Part shown: one piece after another, positions 37,674 through 48,584 of the stretch
How positions within the stretch are numbered: position 1 is the stretch's first letter
Layout of the letters: every line of letters begins with the position of its first letter
NCBI GenBank assembly: GCA_025667525.1
Contig: CM046878.1
Coordinates: 393,146,974-393,210,973 of the forward strand
Length of the DNA: 64,000 nt
Source of the DNA: Glebionis coronaria
Lineage: Eukaryota > Streptophyta > Magnoliopsida > Asterales > Asteraceae
Direction: 5' to 3'
Made by a program: the position numbers and the translations under genes
Notes under the pieces: model-generated
Told to the model about the DNA's origin: nothing
Seen by the model: only the letters and a program-made list of their open reading frames with translations
The model's database searches: none

Positions 37674-38837
37674 GGAAATCGTTTCTGCGAATTCCATAAC
37701 GACAAGGGCCATGGTACGGAGGAGTGTATCCAGCTCAAGAAGCACATTGAGTCACTGATCAAGTCAGGTAAACTCAAGCATTTGGTTAAGGATTGGAAGG
37801 ATGGAAAGGACAACAAGAAGTATGACAAGAAGGATCCCCAAAAGGACAAACCTTCAACTATATACATGATCCAATCCAGACAGCGCCACACGAGGCAGAA
37901 AATTAGTCAAAAAATTTCACGCGGCAGGGAAATCTCATTTCCTCCCATCACAGCAAGCGATGTGATTGATGCACCTCTCACTATTGAGATAAGCATTGGA
38001 ACATACAATGTTCGTCGCATGTATGTGGATGGAGGGTCATCAGCAGAAGTACTGTACGAACACTGTTTTGTACAGTTACGACCAGAAATAAGAAGCCAAT
38101 TGGTACCGGCCACGGCGCCGCTCATTGGTTTTAGTGGAGACATAATCTGGCCAATAGGGCAACTGCGTCTGCTTGTAACCATTGGGAACGAAGAGCACTC
38201 CACCACGGTGTGGATGAACTTTATGGTGATACGCTCACACTCTCCATACAATGGGATCATAGGCAGACCGGGTATCCTGGCCATACGAGCGGTGCCTTCC
38301 ACGGCACACGGAATGATCAAATTCCCGGTGGAAGGAGGAATCGTCACCATCTACAACACAATCGTACCAGCATCTGAGTGTCATGCCGTGACAACACCGG
38401 TTCCACCTGCTCCCCCCAAGGACGGATCACCACCTCCCAATTGGAAGGTGGCAATCCATCCTGATTACCCGGAACAAGAGGTGTCCATAGGGGGAACGCT
38501 CTCGGATAATGGCAAGAGGGCCATGTGCTCTCCCTTGAAGGCAAACTTAGATGTATTCGCACGGGAGCCCAAGCATATGACGGGCGTACCACGCGCTATA
38601 GCAGAACATAGGCTCCAGATCCGCCAGGGATACCCACCCGTCAAGCAAAAGAAGCGCGGTCAGGCACCTGAGCGCAACCAAGTGATATTGGATGAGGTAC
38701 GTAAACTGGCGGATGCGGGTATCATGCGCGAGGTATACTACCACGAGTGGTTATCCAACCCAGTCATGGTCAAAAAGCACGACGGAAGCTGGCGCATGTG
38801 CGTGGATTTCATGGATCTGAACAAAGCCTGTCCGTAG
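37674..38837 (+). pseudogene. Tat zinc knuckle, protease and start of RT
   Basis: The frame continues from gag after the TAA. The CxxH-GH-C knuckle begins at 37686. A retroviral-type aspartic protease is centred on MYVDGGSSAEVLY (about 38020), with PYNGIIGRPGIL downstream as the flap/ILGR segment. RT begins with WLSNPVMVKKHDGSWRMCVDF and LNKACP, where TAG (38835-38837) stops it. A further in-frame TGA lies at 38865-38867. These lesions and a frameshift before 38900 disable the polyprotein. Confidence 0.85.
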
Positions 38838-39280
38838 GATTGTTACCCGCTGCCAGAGATTGACTGAAAGGTGGAATCTCTATGTGGATATCCCTTAAGT
38901 GCTTCTTAGACGCATATAAAGGATACCACCATATCCAGATGGCAGAGGAGGACGCAGAGAAGACGGCGTTCCATACTAGTCAGGGGGTGTATTGTTATAC
39001 AAAAATGCCGTTCGGACTAAAGAACGCCGGGGCAACATACCAACGGCTTGTTGACAAAGCCTTTGAGTCACAGATAGGCCGCAATCTGGAGGTCTATGTG
39101 GATGACTTAGTCATCAAAAGTCATACGGAGGATGCACTTCTCCGAGACGTCCAAGAGACGTTTGACACATTGAGGAGGATTAATATGAAGCTAAATCCAA
39201 AGAAATGCACGTTTGGGGAAACAGAAGGAATGTTACTTGGATATATGATTGATCCAAATGGCATTAAGCCTTGCTCATAA
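38838..39280 (+). pseudogene. Tat reverse transcriptase palm
   Basis: In a new frame from about 38895 the sequence reads FLDAYKGYHHIQM, MPFGLKNAGATYQRLVDKAF and LEVYVDDLVIKS, which contains the YVDD catalytic pair. MKLNPKKCTFG and MLLGYMI follow. RT would copy the element RNA into DNA. A TAA at 39278-39280 and a shift to the next frame break it from the RNase H part. Confidence 0.88.
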
Positions 39281-40428
39281 AAAACAGATGCAGTAATACA
39301 ACTACCATCCCCTCAGACACGGAAAGAGGTACAGTCCTTAAATGGGAAGCTGGCCAGGCTAAACAGGTTCTTATCAAAGTCCACAGAGAAGTCACCCCCC
39401 TATTCAAAACACTCAAGAAGTTCATTAATAAGGGAGACTTCCGGTGGGCAAAGGAAGCTGAGGAAGCCTTTGGTCAACTCAAGCAACACCTCGCATCTCT
39501 CCCCATGCTAGTAGCTCCCTGGCCAAAGGAGGAGCTCATTATGTATCTATCAGCCACACATGGAGCAATAAGTGCGGTACTCATGACGGATAGGGACACG
39601 GTACAAACTCCGGTCTACTTCATAAGTAGAACATTACAAGGGCCAGAGTTGAATTACTCCTCTATGGAAAAATTGGTTTTGGCACTAGTGTTTGCTACAA
39701 AACGGTTGCGTCGATACTTTCAGGCGCACCCAATTGTAGTTATTACTGACCAACCAATAAAACAAGTCATCTCTAGACCGGATGTGGCAGGTAGGCTACA
39801 AAAGTGGAGCATCTTATTGGGAGAACACAACATATCTTATAGACCAAGGACGGCCGTTAAAGGCCAAATCTTGGCGGATTTCTTGATAGAGAAGCCGGAT
39901 GAAGAAGGACCAATCGTAAAACAAGACGAAACTCCAGCAGAACCATGGGTGTTACTCACGGACGGATCCTCGTGTACGGATGGGTCAGGAGCTAGTCTCA
40001 TCCTTACGAATCCGGAAGGAATGGAGTTTACGTACGCCCTTCGCTTTGAGTTCACAGCTACCAATAATGAGGCAGAATATGAAGCATTGATTGCGGGTTT
40101 AAAAATCACCGCTAGAATGGGAGTCCGCAACCTTGAGGCCTACGTGGACTCACGGATTGTCGCGAACCACATTCTGGGTGGATATGTAGCTAAGGAGGAT
40201 AACATGGTCCGATACTTGGAGAAAGTCAAGTCACTCATCGCGGCTTTCAGCAAGTTTTCTATCAAGCAGGTACCAAGAGGTGAGAACAAGAAGGCGGACG
40301 CTCTTAGCAAGATCGCGTCTACAAGTTTCGCCCACTTATCCAAGCAAGTCTTGGTGGAAATACTCAAGGAAAAATCTATAACAGAGGGGGAGGTCGCTAC
40401 TATAGTTGAGGAGGATGGACCTACATAG
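39281..40428 (+). pseudogene. Tat RT connection, RNase H and second (archaeal-type) RNase H
   Basis: The first part (about 39400-39900) is the RT-linked RNase H (RWAKEAEEAFGQLK, MYLSATHGAISAVLM, FISRTLQGPELNYSSMEKL, VITDQPIKQVI). The first active-site Asp appears to be replaced (LSATHG), as is usual in Tat elements. The second part (about 39940-40330) is an independent RNase H: WVLLTDGSSCTDGSGASL, NNEAEYEALIAGL, AYVDSRIVANHI and ENKKADALSKIAS carry the D-E-D-D residues. This extra RNase H is diagnostic of the Tat lineage. TAG at 40426-40428 interrupts the frame before integrase. Confidence 0.88.
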
Positions 40429-41658
40429 ATGACCCCGATCGTCAACTATTTGACTAATGAAACCCTTCTGGACGATGAAAAAGCGGCACGGCGCATCAGA
40501 AGGAAGTCACAGCACTTCGAGCTTCGAGAAGGTATCCTTTATAAGCGCTCTTTTTTGCAGCCGTGGTTGCGGTGTGTTGGACCACGTCAGGCCACTTATG
40601 TGATTAGTGAGATACATGAAGGGTTATGCGGCATGCACGCAGGTCCACGATCCGTGGTAGCTTGAGCCTTACGCACAGGATATTATTGGCCTACCATGCA
40701 TAGGGACGCACGCGACATGATTCGCAAGTGCAGTGATTGCCAAGTGCACAGACCAGTGCCGCGACATCCGCAGCAGGAACTTACACCTATTACATCCCCA
40801 TGGCCATTCTATAATTGGGGGATCGACATTGCAGGACCATTTCCTGTTGCTGCGGGGGGAGTTAAGTTCCTGATTGTCGTAATGGACTACTTTACACGTT
40901 GGATAGAAGCCAAGGCAGTCAAATCCATCACAGGCAAACAAGTTAAAAAGTTTGTTTGGGAGAACATTGTGTGCCGTTTTGGCTTACCGGGAGAAATCAT
41001 CTCGGACAACGGGAAACAGTTCGCGGATAATCCATTCAAGGACTGGTGCGCATCATTGAATATCAAACGGCGCTTCGCGTCTGTTAAGCACCCACAGACA
41101 AATGGCCTTGTGGAACGAGCAAATAGAAGCTTGGGAAATGGCATCAAGGCACGCTTGGAGGAACGAAGTGCCAAGTGGGTGGACGAACTACCACATGTCC
41201 CATGGGCGCATAGGACTATGATCAAAACAGCCAACGGGGACACTCCATTCACATTGGCTTACGGCACTAAAGCGGTTATACCAGCAGAAATAGGAATGCC
41301 TACCATCCGCATAGCGGAGGTTAACGTCGTCACGAACGACGAGCAACTACGGATCAACCTGGATTTGCTGGCAGAAAAACGGGAGATAGCAGCCATCAAT
41401 GAGGCTAAGTCCAAGGCTAAAATGAAGGCTTATTATGACGCCAAGGTTAAAGGTGCTTCTTTTCAACCGAGAGATTATGTCTATCGTGCTAACGAAGCAA
41501 GTCGAGCGGAGAATACAGGAAAGCTGGGCCCTAAGTGGGAAGGACCGTATAAGGTCACGGAAGCCTTAGGACGAGGTGCGTACAAGTTACGTGACATGGA
41601 TGGCTGCGATCTGGAACGCACATGGAACATCTCTAATCTCAAAAGGTGCTATCTTTGA
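40429..41658 (+). pseudogene. Tat integrase
   Basis: The zinc-binding domain reads EIHEGLCGMHAG (40609 onward), with CSDCQVH after a TGA at 40663-40665. The catalytic core has GIDIAGPFPVA (first Asp), EIISDNGKQF (second Asp) and HPQTNGLVERANRS (Glu). The C-terminal part (LGPKWEGPYKVTEALGRGAYKL) resembles the GPF/Y module. It would insert cDNA into chromatin. Only the TAG at 40426 and the TGA at 40663 are obvious lesions. The frame ends TGA at 41658. Confidence 0.9.
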
Positions 41659-42468
41659 AAGCTACGGCTCTCGCATGGATACTTCGCTATATCTAGCTTT
41701 AATGAAGATCCATGTGCTCTCTCTGTTTTGTTTCTTATGTTTTTTCTAGGTTCTTTTTTGTTTTTAGGACCTCCCATTCTTGTTAAAACAAAAAATGTAA
41801 ACGTTCTAATAAAATGCCGTGGTGCCTAGCTAGCCCCACGACTTGTTTTGTGCAAAATATTTTTCTTAAGATTTCGTTATAGTTGTATGAATTTAATTGT
41901 TATTATAATGTGCCATGTCTTATTCATATGCATTCATTCAATACCGTACATGTAAAATACGCCTCCAGGTGGGGTAAGAGGATTAAGTGAACCTAATATT
42001 TCAACTTGTCACATAAGAGGGATGCAACCCCAGTGACGCGGATCATATATCCTTACTAGACACCTTATTCACAAGACGTTGTGATAAGTTTCCATATGCC
42101 GCGCTCACGTAGTGCTTTGCATGGTAAAGACGCACGCCGCACGTCTAGTAAAGTATAGACTTTGTTATATTTTGGCTAAGACGTGACATGTCATGCAACA
42201 CAGATACATGATGTCTAAAAGAATATAAACAAGTTTCCAAAACATCAAAATTGTCGTGCCTACGCACGGACTTATACATAGCATAACAAGTGTTTACAAT
42301 CATGAGGTACCGTGGACATCCACGGACAAATGTTTAAAGGTTACAAACCAAACTGTCTGAAATAGATAACAAATTAAGGGCACCCTACACGGGGGGGGGG
42401 GGGGGGGGGGGGAACCTACCTATCTCCCATTGTTCTTCCGCCAGGCAGGGCAATATCTCACTGCGTTC
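41659..42468. other. Tat 3' region between integrase and the antisense gene
   Basis: No coding sequence is seen on either strand. A run of 22 G lies at 42391-42412. Because the antisense gene ends at 42469, this stretch would serve as the 3' untranslated region of both converging transcripts. I see no further conserved motif. Confidence 0.5.
42391..42412. repeat. G22 homopolymer
   Basis: A run of 22 consecutive G on the + strand. Similar long G runs occur at 36050-36062, 46752-46769 and 57463-57474. The lengths differ between duplicated copies, so they are unstable or poorly resolved by sequencing. Confidence 0.9.
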
Positions 42469-43184
42469 CTACCGCTCCAAAGCTCGATCCGCATTCCTCT
42501 CTAGCACCTCGCTTAATGGTTGCTCATCAACTACGATTCTGGTCACATCCTCATGAATAGGAAGGGTGAGGTGGCTGGGCGAGGGAGTGAAGGAAGCCCG
42601 AGAATGACCCTCATCTTGAGAGAATGCACCAAGACTAAGCTTTTCCATAACCTCCATGTTTGATGCATCCTTTGTTGCTTCCAGCTCGGCCAAGAATGGG
42701 TAGTGTAGATCTCGCATTGCGGCCATGGAAGCAGTCATCTTGTTAGCAACTTCGGTGTTGAAGAAGGCATGCTTTGTGAAGTTTTGCTTCTTCCTGATTA
42801 GCTCTGCGGCCTTAACCATTCCTTCATGGCGGCCATGATCAATTCCATCTGACACAAGGCTAGCAAACTGCTGAACAAATTCGGGGGCCTCCAGCACCTT
42901 GGTAACGGCTAGACGTGCCCCGTGACCCACATCTACCTACGGCCGGCAATGGCTGCTAGTAGTTGGGGGCATAGCACGTCATCACGTTCGGTGATAAGGG
43001 CATTTATTAGCACATCTTTTTGGGCGGACGCCTCCCTCAGCTGTTCGGTCGTGACCCTCTCATGAGCAAGCTCCTCTTTTACCTTTTCCACGCCTTGGAT
43101 CATCGTCTGGGCATCCTCAAGTCTTTTGGTGAGCATGGATACTTGGTTGGAGGATGACTTGGCCGACGCTTCTGCTGCGGTCAC
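42469..43184 (-). pseudogene. Tat antisense gene, exon 4 (C-terminal)
   Basis: The minus strand after an acceptor CTCATACAG (43185-43193) reads VTAAEASAKSSSNQVSML and a long coiled coil. It shifts frame near 42931-42933 and continues GHGARLAVTKVLEAPEFV to a stop at 42469-42471. The coiled coil followed by a conserved C-terminal domain fits plant gypsy-type 'putative transposase' (PF04195) proteins. The frameshift and an upstream stop show that the gene is dead in this copy. Confidence 0.7.
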
Positions 43185-43255
43185 CTGTATGAGATACATT
43201 AATTATTAGAGTTGTGGTTGTTATGGCATAGGAGTAATGCGACGCGAATACATAC
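43185..43255 (-). other. Intron 3 of the Tat antisense gene (71 bp)
   Basis: The donor ACCAAG|GTATGTATTC and the acceptor CTCATACAG|GTGACC fit plant consensus sites. The interior is AT-rich with in-frame stops. The exons on both sides are coiled-coil coding in one consistent frame. Confidence 0.65.
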
Positions 43256-43718
43256 CTTGGTTGTTGCGGCCTCAAGTTTTGTCTCAAGTTCGGCTACATG
43301 CTGGTCATGAGCATTGGCGCGGGCCGATTGTTCTTTCACAGTCGCCTCGGCGGTAGCCAGCTGGGATTGGAGGGCGGCAATTTGGGCTTCATTGTCTTCG
43401 ATCATCCTCTCTCTTCGCCCAACCTTCCTCTTGAGGGACTCCACATGCCCTAAAGCGGCTTCAAATCTTACCCTCATCGAAGTACCCATCGCCATTTGAT
43501 GCACCAGGGCGCCATTGTACTCATCCACCAGGTCAGCGTGGCTTAGTACATTTACATCTCGTACCAAACCAGGTGGGATGCAGTTATTGAGCTACTCACG
43601 ACACTCCTCGGCCTCTCTCATCCGCGACGCAGTAGTAATATTCCAAACAGGATTGAACGATTGAGGTGGGCCGGACATTGGGATATCTTGGGAAGCTGTG
43701 GGGGTACCTTCTTCGAAT
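43256..43718 (-). pseudogene. Tat antisense gene, exon 3, downstream part
   Basis: Continues exon 3 beyond the Athila insertion at GCAGG (43719-43723). The minus-strand reading FEEGTPTASQDIPMSGPP joins in frame with the upstream part ending ...RSGPA at 46421 and 57130. A nonsense TAG lies at 43592-43594; then follow NNCIPPGLVRDVNVLSHADL and a coiled coil (LKRKVGRRERMIEDNEAQIA). Confidence 0.7.
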
Positions 43719-44007
43719 GCAGGTAATAACTGAATTTTGGTCAATTAAAAATGTAGCTTTTGCAAGATCTTTGTTTGTGTTGCTCGTACCCAATTGTATA
43801 TGTCGTTGTTTCGTTCTCGGTATCTTCTCGAATCGATCACGGTTCAAAGTGGAATTGTTGTAATTGGTGACTAAAAAGGGGGAGCTTTTGATCTATATCT
43901 ACTAAAACGATAAGTGCGAGAAGTAATAAAATTAAACTAAAAGCAATTACTGAAAATAAAACTAGAATGAAAATCAAACAGTAAAGTACCTAAACTTGGA
44001 AAAACAG

Positions 44008-44565
44008 TTGATGCGGAATGTTTGCTTGATCCGGAATATTTGGAATATTTGGCTCATGCGAAATAAATCAACTCATGCGGAATAACCTAAAAAAACTGCT
44101 TCATTCGGAATAATTAACACCACCTTCATTCAGAATAATCGTTGACCAGGAATATTTGCTTGATGCGGAATGATAGCTTATGCGGAATAACCTTTTATCC
44201 GGAATAAAGTGCTCATGCGGAATAATTAAAAATCAAGCTTGATTCGGAATAAATAAAGAAAAGTCGTTGATCCGGAATGTTAGGTGATCCGGAATAAAGG
44301 TTGATCCGGAATAAAATTCTATCCGGAATAAAATTGGTAAGAAGCTTGATTCGGAATAATTAGTTTACTCGGAATAAAACTTGATCCGGAATATAAGAGT
44401 TGATCCGGAATAAAATAGCTGATCCGGAATATTAGATATTCCGAATCAAAGAACTTGATCCGGAATAAAATAGTTGATCCGGAATATTAGATATTCCGAA
44501 CCAAAGAGCTTGATCCGGAATAAAATCACAAAAGCCTTGATCCGGAATATGATGCTGATTCGGAA
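44008..44565. repeat. Interspersed CCGGAAT-motif array in the Athila 2 LTR
   Basis: About thirty copies of a 12-base motif close to tgatccggaata (variants tgattcggaat, tgatgcggaat, tcatgcggaat) lie at irregular 15-30 base spacing. The same array lies in the other LTR at 55702-56265. Some copies form palindromic pairs (gatccggaatattagatattccgaa). Confidence 0.8.
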
Positions 44566-44700
44566 TCTGGGCAAGTTTAAAAACGCGAAGAACAGGGGAA
44601 TGTTTAACACACGAATTTAACCCAAAATCCACCAAGTTTTCAATCAAAACTTAAACCAATTTAACCACTAATAATTTACTTATGATAAACATCTATCCAA

Positions 44701-45678
44701 TGTAAGAAGATATAAAACCCCGTGGGTTAAGCTTTATTGATGATTCACTACTTATAGAGTACAAATGACAAATAACACTAAAACCCTAATGGACCCTAAC
44801 CCACACACGGGCTTGGGCCGATATCTATCCACTAATACTCCCCGGCAGTTTGAGCGGAGTATCGTGAAAGCTCGAAACTGAAACAAAATGATAACAATTA
44901 ATGCAAAAACTATTTTTACGTAGATAAAGATCTTCAAAGTCTTGGTACTGCTATAAGCTTCCCAGAAATCAGATCTACTTATTCTTGAATCGGCAACGAA
45001 TCCTTTGAAACCTTGATATGATTGTTGTGCTCTTGTACTTGCTTCAGAATGATTCTTGTTAACAACCTCTTAATAACATGATAGAGTGTGATTTGTGAAA
45101 GAACCAGTAAATCAAAAGAAATATAGAGATAGCAAAACAAAATAAAAAACATGCACACGTTGATTTTTAACAAGCAATAAGGATGGCGCTGGCATCGATT
45201 TGTAAAGATATATCTTTAAAATAAAATCACAATTTTGAAAGAGAGATGTGATTTTTTTTTTTTGAAAAGAGAGAGGAGCGGCTCATGGAGGCTAACGATT
45301 GGGTTTTGAGAATGAATATTGAGAGATTAGGTTTTGAGAATGAATATTGAGAGATTTGATTCAACGGCTCATGACGGCCGGAGATTAGGTTTTGAGAAAG
45401 ATGATGAGATATGGTTTTGAGAAGCGGCTCATGGCGGCCGACATTAGAATGATGGAGATAAGAGTTTTGACGGGGTGGTAGAGAGACAATGAGGAAGCGG
45501 CTCATGGTGGCCGACTAGATCCACCTGTGCTCATGATACCATGTAAGAAGATATAAAACCCCGTGGGTTAAGCTTTATTGATGATTCACTACTTATAGAG
45601 TACAAATGACAAATAACACTAAAACCCTAATGGACCCTAACCCACACACGAGCTTGGGCCGATATCTTTCCACTAATA
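44701..45678 (-). mobile_element. TRIM-type non-autonomous LTR element
   Basis: Terminal direct repeats of 137 bp (44701-44837 and 45542-45678) flank about 700 bp. The target duplication TCCAA is perfect (44696-44700 and 45679-45683), and the other Athila LTR shows the empty site near 56389. On the minus strand the right repeat ends ...TTCTTACA and is followed by TGGTATCATGAGC, a tRNA-Met-like primer binding site. The left end has CTGCCGGGGAG as polypurine tract. No protein is encoded. The interior has four 'cggctcatggnggcc' units and three 'ggttttgagaatgaatattgaga'-like units. Confidence 0.88.
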
Positions 45679-46420
45679 TCCAAAACAACAAAAACATAAA
45701 ACCCACTTACTTTTTAAGATCAAACTTAATAAAATGAAACTTAGAACTTTGAATCAACAAGAGAAGAAAGAAAGATTAAATGGAAACTTGTATTAATGAA
45801 TAAGATTCAAACAAACAAAATGGAAAGATTAACTTACAAGATTCTTGAATTAAAAGGACAAATGAAAAATCACCAAACACCCTAATGGTGTTGGTGATGC
45901 TACGAAATAGGAGAAAAACAAACAGAAAGAAAACTAGTTTCTAAAATGTGAAATGGGAGGAGTATTTATAGGCTCTCTCTTTGGTTGGTGAGTGGGCTTT
46001 CTCCCTTTCTTTTTGTCTTCTCGTCTTTTCAGAAAAGTAGACGTTTTTTATTTCGATTCGGGATTTGTCGATGAATAAATTCAACTCGTCTTTTAATTTC
46101 TTCATTTAATAGACTTGAGTTCTTTGACATATGTAAATCTTCCATCTTTGGTCCTTTTCTTCGATAAATCTTCAAATAGGCCCATCGACTTCAAATCTTT
46201 TGCATCTCTTGGATTACAGACTTCGTCTTTTCGTCTTTTTCTTCGATAAAACCCGTACAATCCCATGTTTTCTTTAATATTTATCCGGTTGGCTCTGAAA
46301 ACACAACAAACACACAAACCACGCATAATTCCAAACAAATGACATTAAATACGCGTTTTGGTCTCGTTTTAGCAAGAAATAAGTGGTAAAAGGATGGGTG
46401 TTTTCACACCTATCAGCAGG

Positions 46421-48584
46421 GCCGGATCTGGTTGCGGCTGTATGAAGCACATGTTCTCTCTCCACTTCCTTCTCTTTCCCCTTCTCTTTCTGGGCATCAG
46501 GCGGAGGCACGGCACCAGCTTGTTCATCTCTACAAAACACACATTTGGAATAAATATCAAGTATTGTTTAAAGGAAAGTCGTGGCTCTTACTTAAGAAAG
46601 ATGTAGCCTTACATGTTATTCCCTGCTAGTTCTGATGCAGTCGAGGGAACCTGAGTAACTGGATCCACATGTGCAGCCCGCACCGTCTCGGAGACCTGGG
46701 TGGTGCTCCCAACAGATTGACACATGGGGTGGTCCTCGCGAAGTTTTTTTTGGGGGGGGGGGGGGGGGGCATTATGTTCACCAACCTCGGCCGGGGCGAC
46801 TCTTCTCACCCGTTTGTTTTTTCTGCGGGTATGCTTAGGGGCGGGCTGGGCTGCTGCTTCTTCAACTTCCTCTTCAAGTTCTTTTTCTGCTCCCTCGTCT
46901 TCTTCTTCATTGACTTGTTGCATCTCCTCCTCATCATCGCCCAACATTTGGCGAAGACTGGAGGTGGTCCTCTCAATGTTGTCTCCTTGCTCTTCCCCGT
47001 ATACGGGGGTGGCAGTCTTAGGCGGCGAGGAGGGCCCGGCTTCTTCTTCAAGCAACATGTTATCACCGTCCTCATTGTCAAAGTCGACGGGGGTTCTCAG
47101 GAGCGTTGTTTCCTCTTCGTCTGATTGGGGGTCCGACACGGCCTCCAGGGCAACCGTCATATTTCGGGTATGCTCAAGGAGAGGTAGCTCGTTCTCAAGT
47201 CTGGGACGGGATCCCTCTGGTACAAGCTTTGGGTCGCCTTGACGTAGGAGTCCAAATAAGTTCATTTCTGCCACAATAAACGAAATATGTTAGGCATTAA
47301 CAGATAATTGTATGCGTCTTTGATGTACGGATGCTAACCTACCTTCACCATGCCTTCTCCAAAACACAGGATATCTGTTGGACGAGCCGAAATAGTTGCG
47401 GCTAATCCCTAGCAAACAGAGGAATGATTCGGGGAGGTTTCTATGGAATCTTGTTCTGTTCCTATCTATTTCTTGGGAATGTTGGGGATTATATGTACTG
47501 GCGTGCGGAAGGGGGTCTTGAGATAACCTATGTTTAAAGACATAATCTGCTGGCCACACTATCGAGTCAATGAAAAAGTAATGGTCGTACCAGTTTTTCA
47601 GTGAGTCCATGGGCTTATTATGGGACTGGGGGCTGTTGGGAGGTCGTTTCTTAAAAGATAGCCAACCATTTACTATACTGGGGGTGCAAAATAGCCGGAA
47701 TAGTTCTACGGTTGGGGGGATTCTTCTAGCGCGACAAAGAATTTCGAATTGACTTACCTTACATGCGCCTATACAGTGAAGCTGGCTAATATGTACATCA
47801 TAATACCCTAATAGATCTATGAGGAAACGAGTGAAAGGAATGCGGTAGTTGGCCGAATCAAAAAGACGAGTGTATAGGCCAATCTTTCCCTGCGAAGCCT
47901 CAGTTATGAGATCTCCAGCACCAGCGAGAGAGGGGTGTAGGTTGGTAGGGATGAAGTAGTTGGTGCAAAAATGATCTAATTGCTCATGGGTCATTACGTT
48001 AAGCACGGATCCAATTGTGGGGTTGTTTCTTTGGGCCATTACTAAATAAAAAGTTAAGAACGTGGTATTCTAACCTGTGGAGGAAGGGATCCGTGCGTGA
48101 GTAAGTGAAGCTAAGAAGAAAAGCTTTAATGGCAGAAATGGAGAAAAAGACTGTGTGTTTCACACAGCCGTAGGGGTGGTTTATTTATAGGGTTGCCTTA
48201 TGGTCATGGTCTGTTGTATGCATGACACGTGTTTGCCACTATCCTTAATCGTGTGGTTAGGGTGTGAGTGGCAAGTGAAAAGTCAGGTGGGACCCACGGG
48301 TCATTTCTGACTCAGAAGTTTACGCCGCTCGAGGTTCTGACTGTTTGCACTTTGTCAGTCAAGCGGCAGGTGAACAGTCATTTATGTCGGGATATGCGGT
48401 CTTACGTAAGACCCAATATCAATGCTACATTTAATTTGTCTCGGTTGTAACGTGCGTCTGAGGTACTATTGGAATAAATTCCTAACGTCAGGCAGTCACA
48501 TGTGCGGCCAAAACAAATTTTTTGATAATCATTTTCTCAAAAAGATCTTTCTTGGTACGTCCAGGGAGCTTCTTGATAGTCTAG
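46421..48584 (-). pseudogene. Duplicated 5' half of the Tat antisense gene (copy 1)
   Basis: The minus strand carries exon 1 (48039-47343), intron 1 (47342-47268), exon 2 (47267-46613), intron 2 (46612-46530) and the start of exon 3 (46529-46421). Exon 1 is a PF04195-like domain (NYFIPTNLHPSL, KIGLYTRLFDSANYRIPF, HISQLHCIGACKVSQFEILC, DSLKNWYDHYFFID). Exon 2 is acidic and disordered, with a Pro run and the basic KHTRRKNKRVRR. A TATA box (48182-48189) and a G-box CACGTG (48226-48231) precede it. It stays open in all three exons but is cut off from its 3' half by the Athila LTR. Confidence 0.8.
46752..46769 (-). repeat. Poly-proline coding G/C homopolymer in antisense exon 2
   Basis: G18 preceded by T8 on the + strand encodes a Pro run followed by Gln-Lys-Lys on the minus strand. 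In copy 2 the same place has T10 G12 (57453-57474), which changes the downstream frame. Confidence 0.85.

Larger units (their letters stand above)
43724..46415 (-). repeat. Left LTR copy of Athila 2 (contains a TRIM)
   Basis: The two LTR copies are 1709 and 1708 bp once the 983 bp of TRIM plus duplicated target are removed. It starts TAATAACTG (instead of TG) and ends CACACCTATCA. GCAGG flanks it on both sides. A TATA box (TATAAATA on the minus strand, 45963-45970) would drive leftward transcription. Positions 44008-44565 hold dense 'tgatccggaata' repeats. Confidence 0.88.

Noticed and set aside
46669..47242. Long Ser- and Gly-rich ORFs on the + strand (also 57378-57947)
   Set aside because: They are mirror frames of the acidic, poly-Glu/Pro antisense exon 2. 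The Ser runs come from reverse complements of Glu codons.
43724..48584. A single 4.9-kb LTR matched by 55417-59289
   Set aside because: The primer binding site, the LTR ends and the GCAGG duplications put the LTR end at 46415/57124. The remainder is Tat flank, continuous with the Tat polypurine tract at 59318.
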